Shown here one piece after another: positions 1 through 7,779 of a stretch of 48,774 bases of DNA. The translations under genes were made by a program, and so were the position numbers. The DNA comes from Comamonadaceae bacterium (lineage in GTDB: Bacteria > Pseudomonadota > Gammaproteobacteria > Burkholderiales > Burkholderiaceae_C). The stretch lies in the NCBI GenBank assembly GCA_947485165.1, contig CANKRG010000011.1, positions 1 through 48,774 of the forward strand, written 5' to 3'. Below the pieces are notes generated by a model. The model ran no database searches. It was not told the origin of the DNA and saw only the letters and a program-made list of their open reading frames with translations. How positions within the stretch are numbered: the first letter of the stretch is position 1; each line of letters begins with the position of its first letter.

Positions 1-149
1 AAGGCAAAGAAATGGTCATGCCAGGCGACAACGTGTCGATCACCGTCAAGTTGATCAACCCGATTGCGATGGAAGAAGGCTTGCGCTTCGCGATTCGTGA
101 AGGCGGCAAGACCGTCGGCGCGGGTGTGGTGGCTAAGATTATTGCTTAA
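1..149 (+). CDS. tuf: Elongation factor Tu, C-terminal 48 residues (partial)
   Basis: The window begins inside this gene; the frame starts at base 3 and stops with TAA at 147-149. The visible part is the end of domain 3 of EF-Tu, including the conserved stretches MVMPGDNV and [18 protein letters not shown]-Tu carries aminoacyl-tRNA to the ribosome as a GTP complex in the cytoplasm. It lies 25 bp upstream of rpsJ, the usual str-S10 junction. Identity is certain from the sequence. Whether this is the only tuf copy cannot be seen here, because many betaproteobacteria carry two. Confidence 0.97.
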   Translation, partial: GKEMVMPGDNVSITVKLINPIAMEEGLRFAIREGGKTVGAGVVAKIIA

Positions 150-174
150 CCGCAAATAAAGCAAAGGAATCATC

Positions 175-489
175 ATGGCTACCAAACAAAAAATCCGCAT
201 CCGCCTGAAGGCATTTGACTACAAACTCATCGACCAATCGGCCGCTGAAATTGTGGATACAGCAAAGCGCACCGGCGCGATTGTCAAGGGCCCAGTGCCT
301 TTGCCAACACGCATGAAGCGTTTTGATATTTTGCGTTCACCGCACGTCAACAAAACCAGTCGTGATCAGCTGGAAATCCGTACGCACCAGCGTCTGATGG
401 ACATCGTCGATCCTACGGATAAAACTGTTGACGCATTGATGAAGCTCGATTTGCCAGCTGGCGTCGACGTTGAAATCAAGCTGCAATAA
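175..489 (+). CDS. rpsJ: 30S ribosomal protein S10
   Basis: The 104-residue product matches S10 over its full length (E. coli S10 has 103). It carries the typical [21 protein letters not shown] start and the [19 protein letters not shown] block. S10 sits in the head of the 30S subunit and, as NusE, also takes part in rRNA antitermination. The AAAGGAA sequence just upstream is the ribosome binding site for the ATG at 175. It is the first gene of the S10 cluster. Unlike the tightly packed genes after rplC it is followed by a 259-bp gap that holds a promoter candidate. Confidence 0.98.
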   Translation: MATKQKIRIRLKAFDYKLIDQSAAEIVDTAKRTGAIVKGPVPLPTRMKRFDILRSPHVNKTSRDQLEIRTHQRLMDIVDPTDKTVDALMKLDLPAGVDVEIKLQ

Positions 490-581
490 AGTCAATTTAA
501 GAAAAATTGAAAGAAATCTGTACAAATCCTAAATATTTTTACTTGGGGTTTGTGCAAAAAGATCAGAATTAAAGAAAGTGC

Positions 582-611
582 TTGCTTGCAAAGGCGAGTT
601 CATTCTATAAT
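582..611 (+). promoter_or_regulatory. Candidate sigma70 promoter ahead of rplC
   Basis: TTGCTT at 582-587 and a perfect TATAAT at 606-611 are separated by 18 bp, in an AT-rich 259-bp gap between rpsJ and rplC. The predicted start near 618 would give an untranslated leader of about 130 nt before rplC. That leaves room for feedback control by a ribosomal protein, but I see no convincing homologue of the E. coli S10 leader. The boxes are read directly; activity is inference. Confidence 0.55.
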
Positions 612-748
612 CTGTGGCTCTGTGTATTTAGGCGTGCATTCGTGCGTGTTTAATGTGTAATTTACAGCATAGAGTTTTATTAACAGTCTTTCACGCAAAA
701 ACGTTGTGGCCAATTGAAGTCGCAACGGTGGAAGTAACGGAGAAAAAC

Positions 749-1459
749 ATGAGTCTGAGCAATTCCTTAGGGTTGCTGGGGCGCAAGGTTGGCATGATGC
801 GCCTATTCACCGATGACGGGGACGCTGTTCCTGTGACGGTAGTAGATGTGTCAAACAACCGTGTGACTCAGATTAAAACCATTGAGAATGACGGCTACGT
901 TGCCATGCAGGTAACGTTTGGTTCACGCAAAGCATCGCGCGTGACTAAGCCGGCAGCTGGCCACCTTGCGAAAGCAGGCGTTGAAGCCGGTGAAATCATT
1001 CAAGAATTCCGTGTAACAGCTGAAGCTGCTGCGCAATACGCACCTGGCGCTGTCGTGCCAGTGTCTGCTGTATTTGCAGTGGGTCAAACCGTGGACGTGC
1101 AAGGCACTTCCATCGGTAAAGGCTTTACCGGAACCATCACGCGTCATAACTTCAAATCACAGCGCGCGTCGCACGGTAACAGCCGTTCGCACAACGTGCC
1201 TGGTTCGATTTCTATGGCTCAAGATCCTGGTCGTGTGTTTCCTGGTAAGCGCATGTCGGGTCAAATGGGTAACGTGACCAAATCTATCCAAAACCTTGAC
1301 GTGATTCGTATCGATGAAGCGCGCCAATTGCTGTTGATCAAGGGTGCAATCCCTGGTTCAAAAGGCGGTTTTGTGACGGTTCGTCATGCCATTAAAACAA
1401 AATCAGCTGGCTCTATTGCTGCAGCTGCTGCCGCCTTGGCTGCTAAGGGAGCGAAATAA
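749..1459 (+). CDS. rplC: 50S ribosomal protein L3
   Basis: L3 binds 23S rRNA near the peptidyl-transferase centre and is an early assembly protein. The ATG at 749 is chosen because GGAG lies at the right distance upstream (around 740) and the protein then begins [20 protein letters not shown] as in relatives. An in-frame ATG at 653 would add 32 unconserved residues. The core [21 protein letters not shown] and [14 protein letters not shown] blocks are intact. At 236 residues it is longer than E. coli L3 (209) because of an alanine-rich tail ([15 protein letters not shown]). Its TAA overlaps the rplD ATG by one base. Confidence 0.96.
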   Translation: MSLSNSLGLLGRKVGMMRLFTDDGDAVPVTVVDVSNNRVTQIKTIENDGYVAMQVTFGSRKASRVTKPAAGHLAKAGVEAGEIIQEFRVTAEAAAQYAPGAVVPVSAVFAVGQTVDVQGTSIGKGFTGTITRHNFKSQRASHGNSRSHNVPGSISMAQDPGRVFPGKRMSGQMGNVTKSIQNLDVIRIDEARQLLLIKGAIPGSKGGFVTVRHAIKTKSAGSIAAAAAALAAKGAK

Positions 1460-2079
1460 TGAATATCGAACTCCTGAACGACCAAGGTCAAGCATCGTCA
1501 ACATTTGACGTGCCTGAAACGGTGTTTGGCCGTGCTTACAACGAAGACTTGGTTCACCAAGTGGTTGTGGCATTTCAAGCCAATGCACGCCAAGGTACAC
1601 GCGCTCAAAAAGATCGCCGTACCGTCAAGCACTCGACCAAGAAGCCGTTTGCACAAAAAGGTACGGGCCGCGCTCGTGCTGGTATGACATCCTCGCCAAT
1701 TTGGCGTGGCGGTGGTCGTGCATTCCCTAACAGCCCAGAAGAGAATTTCACACAGAAGATCAACAAGAAAATGTACCGTGCTGGTATGGCTTCGATCTTC
1801 TCGCAACTCGCGCGTGAAGGCCGTTTGGCTGTGGTGGATTCGCTCAAAGTTGACTCCCCGAAAACTGCAGCTTTGGCTGCAAAATTCAAGGCAATGAATT
1901 TGCAATCCGTTCTCGTGATTGCAGATGAAGTTGATGAAAACTTGTACTTGGCATCACGCAATTTGGTTAACGTCATGGTTGTAGAGCCACGCTACGCTGA
2001 CCCTGTGTCTTTGGTGCATTACAAGAAAGTCATCGTGACTAAAGCTGCCATCGAAAAACTCAAGGAGATGTTCGCATGA
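1459..2079 (+). CDS. rplD: 50S ribosomal protein L4
   Basis: The 206-residue product is a full-length L4. It has the internal loop region [20 protein letters not shown], which reaches into the peptide exit tunnel, and the [15 protein letters not shown] block. L4 is both a primary 23S rRNA binder and, in enterobacteria, the autoregulator of the S10 operon; whether it regulates here is unknown. The start overlaps the rplC stop by one base (TAATG) and its own stop overlaps the rplW start (ATGA), so the three are translationally coupled. Confidence 0.97.
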   Translation: MNIELLNDQGQASSTFDVPETVFGRAYNEDLVHQVVVAFQANARQGTRAQKDRRTVKHSTKKPFAQKGTGRARAGMTSSPIWRGGGRAFPNSPEENFTQKINKKMYRAGMASIFSQLAREGRLAVVDSLKVDSPKTAALAAKFKAMNLQSVLVIADEVDENLYLASRNLVNVMVVEPRYADPVSLVHYKKVIVTKAAIEKLKEMFA

Positions 2080-2411
2080 GCCGCATGAATCCTACTAAGG
2101 CAGAATGCCAATTCGATGAAGGTCGTTTGATGAAGCTCTTGGTTGCGCCAATCGTGTCTGAAAAGGCAACGATGGTCGCAGACAAAGGCAATGTCGTGAC
2201 TTTCAAGGTGCTGCAAGACGCAACCAAGCCTGAAATCAAAGCCGCTGTGGAATTGATGTTCAAGGTGGAAGTGCAAGCAGTGAATGTGATCAACACCAAG
2301 GGCAAATCCAAGCGTTTTGGCAAATCAATGGGTCGTCGCGACAATGTTCGTAAAGCCTATGTGATGCTCAAACCTGGTCAAGAGCTGAACCTCTCTGGGG
2401 AGGCTGCGTAA
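2076..2411 (+). CDS. rplW: 50S ribosomal protein L23
   Basis: L23 sits at the exit of the peptide tunnel and is the docking site for trigger factor and SRP. The core begins [23 protein letters not shown] and ends [19 protein letters not shown]. The ATG at 2076 overlaps the rplD stop and has AAGGAG about eight bases upstream, which supports this start. The alternative ATG at 2085 would drop three residues only. At 111 residues it is slightly longer than E. coli L23 (100), through an N-terminal extension of about 17 residues. Confidence 0.95.
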   Translation: MSRMNPTKAECQFDEGRLMKLLVAPIVSEKATMVADKGNVVTFKVLQDATKPEIKAAVELMFKVEVQAVNVINTKGKSKRFGKSMGRRDNVRKAYVMLKPGQELNLSGEAA

Positions 2412-2413
2412 TC

Positions 2414-3238
2414 ATGGCTGTCATTAAAATGAAACCAACCTCACCAGGCCGTCGTGGCGTGGTGAAGGTTACCCGTGACCACCTGTACAAAGGTGCGCCT
2501 CACGCAGCGTTGTTGGAGCCGCAAATTCAAAATGCGGGTCGTAACAACAATGGTCATATCACTATTCGCCATCGCGGCGGTGGTCATAAGCACCATTACC
2601 GTGTGGTCGACTTTGTGCGTAACAAAGACGGCATTCCGGCAAAAGTCGAGCGTATTGAATACGATCCTAACCGTACAGCACATTTGGCATTGATTTGCTA
2701 TGCTGACGGCGAGCGTCGTTACATCATTGCGCCGCGTGGCTTAGAAGCTGGTGCTTCCATCATGAGCGGTGCAGAAGCCCCGATTCGTGCTGGCAACACT
2801 TTGCCAATTCGCAACATTCCAGTCGGTTCAACGATTCACTGTATCGAGATGCAAATCGGCAAAGGCGCGCAAATCGCACGTTCAGCTGGCACCTCTGCAA
2901 CCTTGCTCGCTCGCGAAGGCATTTATGCCCAGGTGCGTATGCGTTCAGGCGAAGTGCGTAAGATTCACATCGAATGTCGCGCAACCATCGGTGAAGTCGC
3001 CAACGAAGAGCACAGCCTGCGCCGTTTGGGTAAAGCTGGTGTCAAGCGTTGGATGGGTATTCGTCCTACCGTTCGCGGTGTGGTTATGAATCCTGTTGAT
3101 CACCCACACGGTGGTGGCGAAGGTAAAACTGGCGAAGGCCGTCATCCTGTCGATCCTTGGGGTAATCTCACCAAGGGTTACCGTACCCGTAGCAACAAGC
3201 GCACCCAGGTTATGGTTGTGTCGCGTCGTAAGAAATAA
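2414..3238 (+). CDS. rplB: 50S ribosomal protein L2
   Basis: L2 (274 residues, standard length) is needed for subunit association and peptidyl-transferase activity. The conserved [16 protein letters not shown] segment near residue 55 and the C-terminal [14 protein letters not shown] loop, which contains the histidine close to the catalytic centre, are both present. The gene starts two bases after the rplW stop with the SD CTGGGGAGG just upstream. Nothing unusual is seen. Confidence 0.98.
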   Translation: MAVIKMKPTSPGRRGVVKVTRDHLYKGAPHAALLEPQIQNAGRNNNGHITIRHRGGGHKHHYRVVDFVRNKDGIPAKVERIEYDPNRTAHLALICYADGERRYIIAPRGLEAGASIMSGAEAPIRAGNTLPIRNIPVGSTIHCIEMQIGKGAQIARSAGTSATLLAREGIYAQVRMRSGEVRKIHIECRATIGEVANEEHSLRRLGKAGVKRWMGIRPTVRGVVMNPVDHPHGGGEGKTGEGRHPVDPWGNLTKGYRTRSNKRTQVMVVSRRKK

Positions 3239-3249
3239 GGGGAAGGCAC

Positions 3250-3528
3250 ATGACTCGCTCACTCAAAAAAGGTCCTTTTGTTGACCACCATTTGATTGCA
3301 AAGACGGAAAAAGCCGTTGCAACCAAAGATAAAAAACCGATCAAGACTTGGTCGCGTCGTTCTATGGTTTTGCCCGATTTCATCGGCTTGACCATTGCTG
3401 TGCACAACGGCAAACAACACGTCCCTGTCTATATCACTGATCAAATGGTTGGCCATAAGTTAGGTGAGTTCGCGCTCACCCGTACTTTCAAAGGTCATCC
3501 GGCTGACAAAAAAGTCGTGAAGAAATAA
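3250..3528 (+). CDS. rpsS: 30S ribosomal protein S19
   Basis: This 92-residue S19 begins [18 protein letters not shown], a universal start for the family. It contains the [20 protein letters not shown] and [16 protein letters not shown] blocks. S19 lies in the 30S head and contacts S13 and the A-site tRNA region. An AAGGGGAAGG ribosome binding site lies directly before the start. It is 11 bp from rplB and 9 bp from rplV, within the operon. Confidence 0.98.
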   Translation: MTRSLKKGPFVDHHLIAKTEKAVATKDKKPIKTWSRRSMVLPDFIGLTIAVHNGKQHVPVYITDQMVGHKLGEFALTRTFKGHPADKKVVKK

Positions 3529-3537
3529 GGAAAGACC

Positions 3538-3867
3538 ATGGAAACACGTGCAACCCTACGCGGCGTGCGTTTGTCGGTCGACAAAGGCCGTCTGGTCGCT
3601 GATTTAATTCGCGGCAAAAAAGTTGACCAAGCATTGAATGTCTTGCAGTTCACGCAGAAAAAAGCTGCTGTGATCATCAAGAAAGTGCTTGAGTCCGCTA
3701 TCGCTAACGCCGAACACAACGACGGTGCTGATATTGACGAATTGAGGGTGAAAACCATCTACGTCGAACAAGGCGCTACGCTCAAACGTTTCACCGCGCG
3801 CGCCAAAGGCCGCGGTAACAGCATCAGCAAACCCACGTGCCATGTGTACGTGACTGTTGGCAACTGA
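3538..3867 (+). CDS. rplV: 50S ribosomal protein L22
   Basis: This 109-residue L22 has the usual [26 protein letters not shown] start and the hairpin segment [18 protein letters not shown], which lines the exit tunnel and is where macrolide-resistance changes arise in other bacteria. The tunnel-loop sequence looks normal here. AAGGAAAG precedes the ATG. The gene is co-transcribed between rpsS and rpsC. Confidence 0.97.
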   Translation: METRATLRGVRLSVDKGRLVADLIRGKKVDQALNVLQFTQKKAAVIIKKVLESAIANAEHNDGADIDELRVKTIYVEQGATLKRFTARAKGRGNSISKPTCHVYVTVGN

Positions 3868-3882
3868 AAGGCCTGAAGACAT

Positions 3883-4803
3883 ATGGGACAAAAAATCCAT
3901 CCAACAGGCTTTCGCTTAGCGATCAGCCGTAACTGGGCTTCTCGTTGGTACGCCAACAACCGTGACTTCGCTGGCATGCTGGCTGAAGACATCAAAGTAC
4001 GTGAGTACTTGAAGGTCAAACTGAAGAATGCTTCTGTATCACGCGTTTTGATCGAACGTCCAGCTAAAAATGCTCGCATCACCATTTTCTCGGCTCGTCC
4101 GGGCGTTGTGATCGGTAAAAAAGGCGAAGACATCGAAAACTTGAAGCGTGATTTGGCCAAGCAATTGGGCGTGCCAGTCGCAGTCAACATCGAAGAGGTG
4201 CGCAAGCCTGAAATCGATGCCAAATTGATTGCTGATTCGATCACCCAACAGCTCGAAAAACGTATCATGTTCCGTCGTGCGATGAAGCGTGCTATGCAAA
4301 ACGCAATGCGTTTGGGCGCTTTGGGCATCAAGATCATGTCATCTGGCCGTTTGAACGGTATTGAAATCGCTCGTTGCGAATGGTACCGCGAAGGTCGCGT
4401 GCCACTTCACACTTTGCGTGCTGATATCGACTACGGCACTTCTGAAGCACAAACCACTTACGGCATCATTGGCGTGAAAGTTTGGGTTTACAAAGGTGAC
4501 ACCTTAGGCCGTACTGACTTGCCAGCAGTGGTAGACACCCCGCGTCCAGAAGACGACCGTGGTGGCCGCCGTGACCCACGTGGTCCACGTCGTGACGCCC
4601 GCCCAGGTTCAGATCGTCCAGCAGGTGACCGTCCAGCCGTGCGCGCACCACGTCGCATCGTCAGCGCCCCCGCAGAAGCCAACGCTTCTGTTACCCCAGG
4701 TGTTAGCGCAAGCGATGCACCGAAAACTACCGTTAAGCGTGTTGCTAGTAAAACAGCCGCGCCTGCCACTGCACCAGCAGCGGCTGACGGTAAAGGAGAA
4801 TAA
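3883..4803 (+). CDS. rpsC: 30S ribosomal protein S3 with a long C-terminal tail
   Basis: The first 215 residues are a standard S3, starting [20 protein letters not shown], with the KH-domain motif [15 protein letters not shown] near residue 75 and [17 protein letters not shown] near 190. S3 forms part of the mRNA entry channel. The protein is 306 residues against 233 in E. coli. The extra tail of about 90 residues is low complexity: first Arg/Asp/Gly/Pro rich ([16 protein letters not shown]), then Ala/Thr/Lys rich ([17 protein letters not shown]). The reading frame through the tail is open and rplP follows two bases after the stop, so the tail is part of the gene and not a frameshift artefact. 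Confidence 0.97.
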   Translation: MGQKIHPTGFRLAISRNWASRWYANNRDFAGMLAEDIKVREYLKVKLKNASVSRVLIERPAKNARITIFSARPGVVIGKKGEDIENLKRDLAKQLGVPVAVNIEEVRKPEIDAKLIADSITQQLEKRIMFRRAMKRAMQNAMRLGALGIKIMSSGRLNGIEIARCEWYREGRVPLHTLRADIDYGTSEAQTTYGIIGVKVWVYKGDTLGRTDLPAVVDTPRPEDDRGGRRDPRGPRRDARPGSDRPAGDRPAVRAPRRIVSAPAEANASVTPGVSASDAPKTTVKRVASKTAAPATAPAAADGKGE

Positions 4804-4805
4804 TT

Positions 4806-5222
4806 ATGTTGCAACCCGCTCGCCGGAAATACCGCAAAGAGCAAAAAGGCCGTAACACCGGCGTCGCTACTCGAGGAAGCTCGGTCGCGTTTGGTGATTT
4901 CGGTCTGAAATGTACCGACCGTGGCCGTTTGACGGCACGTCAGATCGAAGCCGCACGTCGTGCGATTTCTCGTCACGTCAAACGTGGCGGTCGTATCTGG
5001 ATTCGTGTGTTCCCTGACAAGCCAATTTCCCAAAAGCCTGCCGAAGTGCGTATGGGTAACGGTAAAGGCAACCCTGAATACTACGTCGCTGAAATTCAGC
5101 CCGGTAAAATCGTGTTTGAAATCGTTGGTGTGCCAGAAGAGTTGGCTCGTGAAGCGTTCCGTTTGGCTGCTGCCAAGCTGCCTTTGCGTACGACTTTTGT
5201 AGCCCGTCTGCTCGGCCAATAA
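4806..5222 (+). CDS. rplP: 50S ribosomal protein L16
   Basis: This full-length L16 (138 residues) starts [17 protein letters not shown]. It carries the conserved segments [31 protein letters not shown] and [19 protein letters not shown]16 lies near the A site and supports tRNA accommodation. The SD TAAAGGAGAA overlaps the end of rpsC, two bases upstream. No deviations are seen. Confidence 0.98.
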   Translation: MLQPARRKYRKEQKGRNTGVATRGSSVAFGDFGLKCTDRGRLTARQIEAARRAISRHVKRGGRIWIRVFPDKPISQKPAEVRMGNGKGNPEYYVAEIQPGKIVFEIVGVPEELAREAFRLAAAKLPLRTTFVARLLGQ

Positions 5223-5240
5223 TTCAGGAAAACTCATACT

Positions 5241-5450
5241 ATGAAAACAACTGAACTCCGCCAAAAAGACGTTGCTGGTCTGCAAACTGAAGTCAAAGCT
5301 TTGCAAAAAGCCCACTTCGGTCTGCGCATGCAAAAAGCCACGCAACAACTCACCAACACCGCTACGCTGCGTTCTGCACGTCGCGACATTGCTCGCGCGA
5401 AGACCATTCTTGGTCAACAGCAAGCAGCTGCATCTACAACCGCCAAATAA
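5241..5450 (+). CDS. rpmC: 50S ribosomal protein L29
   Basis: This 69-residue L29 starts [21 protein letters not shown] and has the [28 protein letters not shown] helical core. L29 lies beside L23 at the tunnel exit. CAGGAAA lies before the ATG. It is 18 bp after rplP and 11 bp before rpsQ, within the operon. Confidence 0.96.
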   Translation: MKTTELRQKDVAGLQTEVKALQKAHFGLRMQKATQQLTNTATLRSARRDIARAKTILGQQQAAASTTAK

Positions 5451-5461
5451 GGAGCAACTAA

Positions 5462-5731
5462 ATGACGGAAGCTAAAACATCCCTCAAGCGCACCTTGGTT
5501 GGCAAGGTGGTCAGCGACAAGCGTACCAAAACAGTGACTGTGCTGATCGAGCGCCGTGTTAAACACGAGCTCTATGGCAAGATCGTTGGAAAATCCAGCA
5601 AGTACCACGCCCATGACGAAAAGGGCGAGTACAAATTGGGTGATACCATCGAAATTACCGAAAGCCGTCCCATTTCTAAAACTAAAAACTGGGTTGCCAC
5701 CCGTTTGGTTCAGAAAGCTATCGAAGTTTAA
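5462..5731 (+). CDS. rpsQ: 30S ribosomal protein S17
   Basis: This 89-residue S17 contains the family core [20 protein letters not shown] and [27 protein letters not shown]. It is a primary 16S rRNA binding protein. TAAGGAGCAA provides the ribosome binding site. It is the last gene of the cluster: a strong terminator follows about 50 bp later, so rplN and the rest of the spc operon are not directly downstream as they are in E. coli. Confidence 0.97.
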   Translation: MTEAKTSLKRTLVGKVVSDKRTKTVTVLIERRVKHELYGKIVGKSSKYHAHDEKGEYKLGDTIEITESRPISKTKNWVATRLVQKAIEV

Positions 5732-5779
5732 GGAAAACCAAGTTGAAGCCTTATTAGACTTCAACTGAATGTCCCTATA

Positions 5780-5812
5780 AAGCGGCTCACTATGTGAGCC
5801 GCTTTTGTTTTT
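5780..5812 (+). terminator. Rho-independent terminator of the S10 operon
   Basis: An 11-bp perfect stem, AAGCGGCTCAC paired with GTGAGCCGCTT around a TAT loop, is followed by TTTTGTTTTT. A second hairpin (AGTTGAAG 5741-5748 with CTTCAACT 5759-5766) lies between the rpsQ stop and this terminator. Together they mark the 3' end of the transcript. Confidence 0.92.
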
Positions 5813-5918
5813 GATGGCTTGTTTTTGCGACAATACAGCCTCGTTTGAACAGTCTGAACTCATTTGAATTCAGGATGGAAGAGCGCGGCATACATTTTTT
5901 ACTTTAGAAGGAAGCATC

Positions 5919-6425
5919 ATGATCAAAGTCGGCGATACCCTACCCACAGCAACACTCATGGAGTTCTCAGACGTTGAAGGCGAAGGCTGCAGCCTCGGCC
6001 CGAACGCGGTAGACGTTAGCAAAGCCGCTGCAGGTAAAACCATTGCCTTGTTTGCTTTGCCAGGAGCTTTTACGCCTACATGCTCGGCCAAACATGTACC
6101 TGGCTATATCAATACCCTAGAAGACTTCAAAGCCGCCGGCGTTGACGAGATTTGGTGCGTCAGCGTCAACGACGCTTTCGTGATGGGTGCTTGGGCACGC
6201 GATCAAAAAGCCGTCGGTAAAGTGCGCATGTTGGCTGATGGCGATGCTGTTTTTACAAAAGCAACAGGTTTGACGCTGGATTTAAGCGGCAAAGGCATGG
6301 GTTTGCGCAGCAGCCGATACTCTATGCTGATCAAGGATGGCAAAGTAGCTACTTTGAACATTGAAGCCCCAGGTAAGTTTGAAGTGAGCGACGCAGCAAC
6401 CATGCTCGCACAAGCTAAAGCGTAA
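5919..6425 (+). CDS. Peroxiredoxin, Prx5 type
   Basis: This 168-residue protein belongs to the AhpC/TSA superfamily, Prx5 branch, and would reduce hydrogen peroxide and organic hydroperoxides in the cytoplasm. The signature FALPGAFTPTCSAKHVPGY is present with the peroxidatic cysteine at residue 55. Other cysteines are at residue 24 and in IWCVSVND around residue 83, so whether it acts as a 1-Cys or atypical 2-Cys enzyme cannot be decided. RSSRYSMLIKDG is also typical of the branch. AAGGAAG precedes the start. It is a monocistron between the S10 terminator and a hairpin at 6444. Confidence 0.9.
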   Translation: MIKVGDTLPTATLMEFSDVEGEGCSLGPNAVDVSKAAAGKTIALFALPGAFTPTCSAKHVPGYINTLEDFKAAGVDEIWCVSVNDAFVMGAWARDQKAVGKVRMLADGDAVFTKATGLTLDLSGKGMGLRSSRYSMLIKDGKVATLNIEAPGKFEVSDAATMLAQAKA

Positions 6426-6443
6426 ATTTCGCACGTTCGAAGC

Positions 6444-6476
6444 TCTAGATTGCTGCTATTTTAGTAGCAATCTAGA
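6444..6476 (+). terminator. Strong hairpin after the peroxiredoxin gene
   Basis: TCTAGATTGCT at 6444-6454 pairs perfectly with AGCAATCTAGA at 6466-6476 around an 11-nt loop, about 20 bp after the peroxiredoxin stop. There is no T-run after it, so it may act with Rho, protect the 3' end, or simply be a palindromic repeat. Confidence 0.4.
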
Positions 6477-6495
6477 CAATAGATCTGCCGACTAA

Positions 6496-6878
6496 TTGCT
6501 TATTTTAAAGATCAACTTTAAGATAATGTGCCCCAGCCAAGGGGTTGTGGCCGACCGAATGCAGCTGGTCACCCTGGCCTTTGAGATGGCGAAGCATATT
6601 GCTGGGTGCATAAATAAACGATGCGAAACGCGACCATCTACCTCCCACGATGCCCCAAACCAGTCTAAACAACAACAAAGTCAAAACGCAGTAGCCAAAC
6701 CTGAAATTTGGAAAGAGGGTGCCAAATTCAAGGAATCGTATGAGAAATTAATGGCTGAGACGTCAAGTTAGAAGCAGCTGCAAAATCGGGTAATTTAGAC
6801 AGCATCAAAACCGCCTTTGGCGCGACGGGTGGCTCTTGCAAAAACTGCCACGACTCGTTCCAAGTTAAAGCGAATTAA
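6496..6878 (+). pseudogene. Decayed cytochrome c' gene
   Basis: The frame up to the stop at 6769-6771 contains VAKPEIWKEGAKFKESYEKLMAE. Shifting frame by one base at about 6765 continues it as KLEAAAKSGNLDSIKTAFGA, then GGSCKNCHDSF, ending at TAA 6876-6878. This is the C-terminal half of a class II cytochrome c (cytochrome c'), with its haem motif CKNCH at 6837-6851. The break is explained by loss of one A (TCAAG where TCAAAG would keep the frame). The part before residue 60 lacks a signal peptide and a recognisable N-terminal helix pair, so the gene is also degenerate upstream. A tandem 10-mer follows the stop (6871-6890). Function is presumably lost. Confidence 0.75.
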
Positions 6879-6914
6879 AGCGAATTAAAGTAAATTGATT
6901 CTAAAAAGTGCTTG

Positions 6915-6964
6915 TTGCTATAATTTAAATAGCGCTTTATACATATAATACGTCGGATACAGCC
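6915..6964 (+). repeat. Interspersed repeat, copy A
   Basis: This is a member of the repeat family described under findings. It has a short inverted part (TTGCTAT followed by AAATAGC), a spacer, then ATAATACGTCGGATACAGCC. It lies downstream of the tlpA1 gene. It runs into a further 10-bp inverted repeat (TACAGCCATA 6958-6967 with TATGGCTGTA 6980-6989). Confidence 0.65.
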
Positions 6965-7026
6965 ATATTTTAGTTAAACTATGGCTGTATTCGCTGCTGG
7001 ACTGTGTTTGTCAGTAATAGTAGGTT

Positions 7027-7533
7027 TCAAGACGCCGCTAAGAGTTTTTCAATCAACAGATGCAGCTCTGCAAAGTCAGGCTCACCCACATAACGTTTCA
7101 CGATTTGACCTTGTTTGTTGACGATGTAAGTTGTAGGCGTTAGCTTCACTTCATCCCACGCTTTGGCCACAGCGCCCGTGTTGTCGATGGCGACTTTGAA
7201 TGGTAATTTGCGCGTTTCAGCGTAGTTGACCACATAGGCTGGTGGGTCGTAGCTCATGGCTACGGCCACAGTATCGAACCCTTTGGTTTTGTATTTGTCG
7301 TAAGTCGCGATCATTTTCGGCATTTCCGCCACACACGTGGTGCAGCTGGTGGCCCAGAAGTTAACCAGAGTGACTTTGCCTTTGAGGCTGGCGGTGTTGA
7401 TTTTTGAGCCATCTAGCAGGATAAAGGTAGATTCTGGTGCTGTCGTCAGACCCGTGCCCACAAAAACATAAGCACCTATGGCCACAATGACAGCGGCTAC
7501 ACATGCATAGGCAAATTTGTTCAATTTATTCAT
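7027..7533 (-). CDS. TlpA-like thioredoxin-fold protein, membrane anchored
   Basis: This 168-residue protein has an N-terminal membrane segment (FAYACVAAVIVAIGAYVFVG, about residues 6-25) and a TlpA/ResA-type thioredoxin fold. The active site is WATSCTTC (CxxC) near residue 70 and the cis-proline region is LTPTTYIV. It would act as a thiol reductant on the periplasmic side, for example in cytochrome c maturation. The start at 7533 (MNKLNKFAYACV) is preferred because longer in-frame starts run into the oppositely oriented aroG leader peptide at 7582. A decayed cytochrome c' gene lies beyond its 3' end. The CTTC active site differs from the common CPPC. Confidence 0.85.
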   Translation of the reverse strand: MNKLNKFAYACVAAVIVAIGAYVFVGTGLTTAPESTFILLDGSKINTASLKGKVTLVNFWATSCTTCVAEMPKMIATYDKYKTKGFDTVAVAMSYDPPAYVVNYAETRKLPFKVAIDNTGAVAKAWDEVKLTPTTYIVNKQGQIVKRYVGEPDFAELHLLIEKLLAAS

Positions 7534-7581
7534 AATGGCTATTTTCTCAGACATCGCAAGACTTGTGCTACAGTTGACACC

Positions 7582-7659
7582 ATGCAAATCGCGAAGTTCA
7601 GCTTCTTTTACTTTTATTTTTGGTTCTCAGTCCCCGGCGGACGAGAGGCAATTGCTTAA
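7582..7659 (+). CDS. aroG leader peptide, rich in Phe and Tyr
   Basis: This 25-codon open frame begins ATG at 7582 and stops TAA at 7657-7659. Codons 6-15 (7597-7626) read FSFFYFYFWF: six Phe, two Tyr and one Trp in ten positions. It lies 121 bp before aroG and ends just before a set of mutually exclusive hairpins. This is the arrangement of an attenuator leader peptide, where ribosome stalling on the control codons reports shortage of charged tRNA. No Shine-Dalgarno sequence is seen. An extended -10 (TGC-TACAGT, 7566-7574) would start transcription at or next to the ATG, so translation may be leaderless. The peptide itself is probably without function after synthesis. Confidence 0.85.
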   Translation: MQIAKFSFFYFYFWFSVPGGREAIA

Positions 7660-7722
7660 GTAAACCCCAAGCAAACCCTTCTCGAGCAAACCGCCAGACA
7701 ACAGTCTTGGCGGTTTTTTTTT
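7636..7722 (+). promoter_or_regulatory. Transcription attenuator of aroG (antiterminator and terminator)
   Basis: Two alternative folds can be drawn by eye. The antiterminator is a long stem: GGCGG 7636-7640 with CCGCC 7691-7695, CGAGAGG 7642-7648 with CCTTCTCG 7677-7684 (one bulge), and TTGCTT 7652-7657 with AAGCAA 7669-7674. It consumes CCGCC, which is also the left arm of the terminator at 7688-7722. A ribosome finishing at the stop codon (7657-7659) would cover the 5' strand of the antiterminator and let the terminator form. A ribosome stalled on the Phe/Tyr codons would leave it free. The geometry follows the trp/phe/his attenuators known from proteobacteria; regulation here is inference. 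Confidence 0.8.
7688..7722 (+). terminator. Attenuator terminator before aroG
   Basis: AAACCGCCAGAC (7688-7699) pairs with GTCTTGGCGGTTT (7704-7716) with one bulged T and an AACA loop, followed by nine consecutive Ts. There is no complete gene upstream on this strand for it to terminate other than the leader peptide, which is why it is read as an attenuator. Confidence 0.9.
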
Positions 7723-7779
7723 GCCCGTCTACTTTTTCTCAGTTTTATTTATTTTCAACAGTTTTACAGGAGTGATGAC

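Noticed and set aside
653-748. Start of rplC at 653
   Set aside because: It adds 32 residues not seen in L3 proteins; the ATG at 749 has a proper ribosome binding site and the family N terminus.
7574-7579. TTGACA just before the aroG leader ATG as a -35 box
   Set aside because: No -10-like hexamer lies 16-18 bp downstream (the place falls inside the leader codons at 7597). An extended -10 at 7566-7574 fits better.
7534-7587. N-terminal extension of tlpA1 up to 7587
   Set aside because: It would overlap the start of the aroG leader peptide and adds residues without signal-peptide character ahead of an already good signal anchor.
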